This document shows positions 5,048 to 5,098 of a DNA stretch of 5,098 nt, one piece after another (the first letter of the stretch is position 1; the number at the start of each line of letters is the position of its first letter). Below the pieces are notes generated by a model, which was not told the DNA's origin, searched no databases, and worked only from the letters and a program-made list of their open reading frames with translations. A program made the translations under genes and the position numbers. This stretch comes from Rickettsiales bacterium (GTDB taxonomy: Bacteria > Pseudomonadota > Alphaproteobacteria > Rickettsiales > 21-14-0-20-44-7), in NCBI GenBank assembly GCA_023301015.1, contig JALZVI010000010.1, positions 1-5,098 on the forward strand, in the 5' to 3' direction.

Positions 5048-5070
5048 CTCCCCGCTGCAGCTGCGGCTTG
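5048..5070 (+). repeat. Dispersed palindromic repeat, copy F (half unit)
   Basis: Half unit 11 bases after copy E: CTCCCCGCTG, a short palindromic core in which CCGC can pair with GCGG, then GGCTTG running into TATTTTGGAATCC. It lacks the CAGACTGA half. The flank GTCTTTAAT matches the one before copy D. E plus F repeats the B plus C order (full unit, T-rich spacer, half unit), so the true element may be this composite of about 85 bp, possibly with a TTGGA-containing tail. Confidence 0.75.
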
Positions 5071-5098
5071 TATTTTGGAATCCTTGATGGCATTATAG

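Overview
The window looks like part of an alphaproteobacterial chromosome of moderate GC. The genes point that way: a two-helix SURF1 for aa3-type cytochrome oxidase assembly, an FlhF-like SRP-family GTPase, a short Rrf2 regulator, a compact PIG3-type quinone oxidoreductase and a short transaldolase. A large terminase of a type I associate with alphaproteobacterial prophages sits at the left edge. The lineage is inferred from protein character alone, with no rRNA or other marker in view.

Layout. Positions 1-970 are phage-derived and read leftwards: a small charged protein of 80 residues, then the large terminase subunit, which is cut by the window edge. A 56-bp divergent gap follows. SURF1 and the FlhF-like GTPase (1027-2651) then read rightwards and overlap by ATGA, so they are probably one transcript. 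A 223-bp intergenic stretch (2652-2874) is packed with palindromic repeat units and ends in a near-consensus sigma-70 promoter whose predicted start lies at the ATG of the Rrf2 gene (2875-3309). That gene converges, across another repeat copy, on the oxidoreductase gene (complement of 3397-4254). The oxidoreductase diverges from the transaldolase (4335-4982), which is followed by two more repeat units running nearly to the right edge.

The most unusual content is the dispersed intergenic repeat. There are six full or half units in 2.4 kb, on both strands, always outside genes and mostly just after stop codons. The units share flanking words (CCCCGCTG before, CTTG or CTTGCAG after), but the hairpin stem between them differs from copy to copy while staying self-complementary. 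Full and half units also occur twice as the same composite of about 85 bp. I do not recognise this family by name.

Other points: two genes (SURF1 and the oxidoreductase) have a strong Shine-Dalgarno sequence placed for an out-of-frame ATG just before the real start, and the Rrf2 gene appears to be leaderless. No tRNA, rRNA, CRISPR array, transposase or riboswitch was recognised. The genes do not form one pathway: respiration, flagellar placement, redox or metal-responsive regulation and pentose phosphate metabolism lie next to a prophage remnant or edge.
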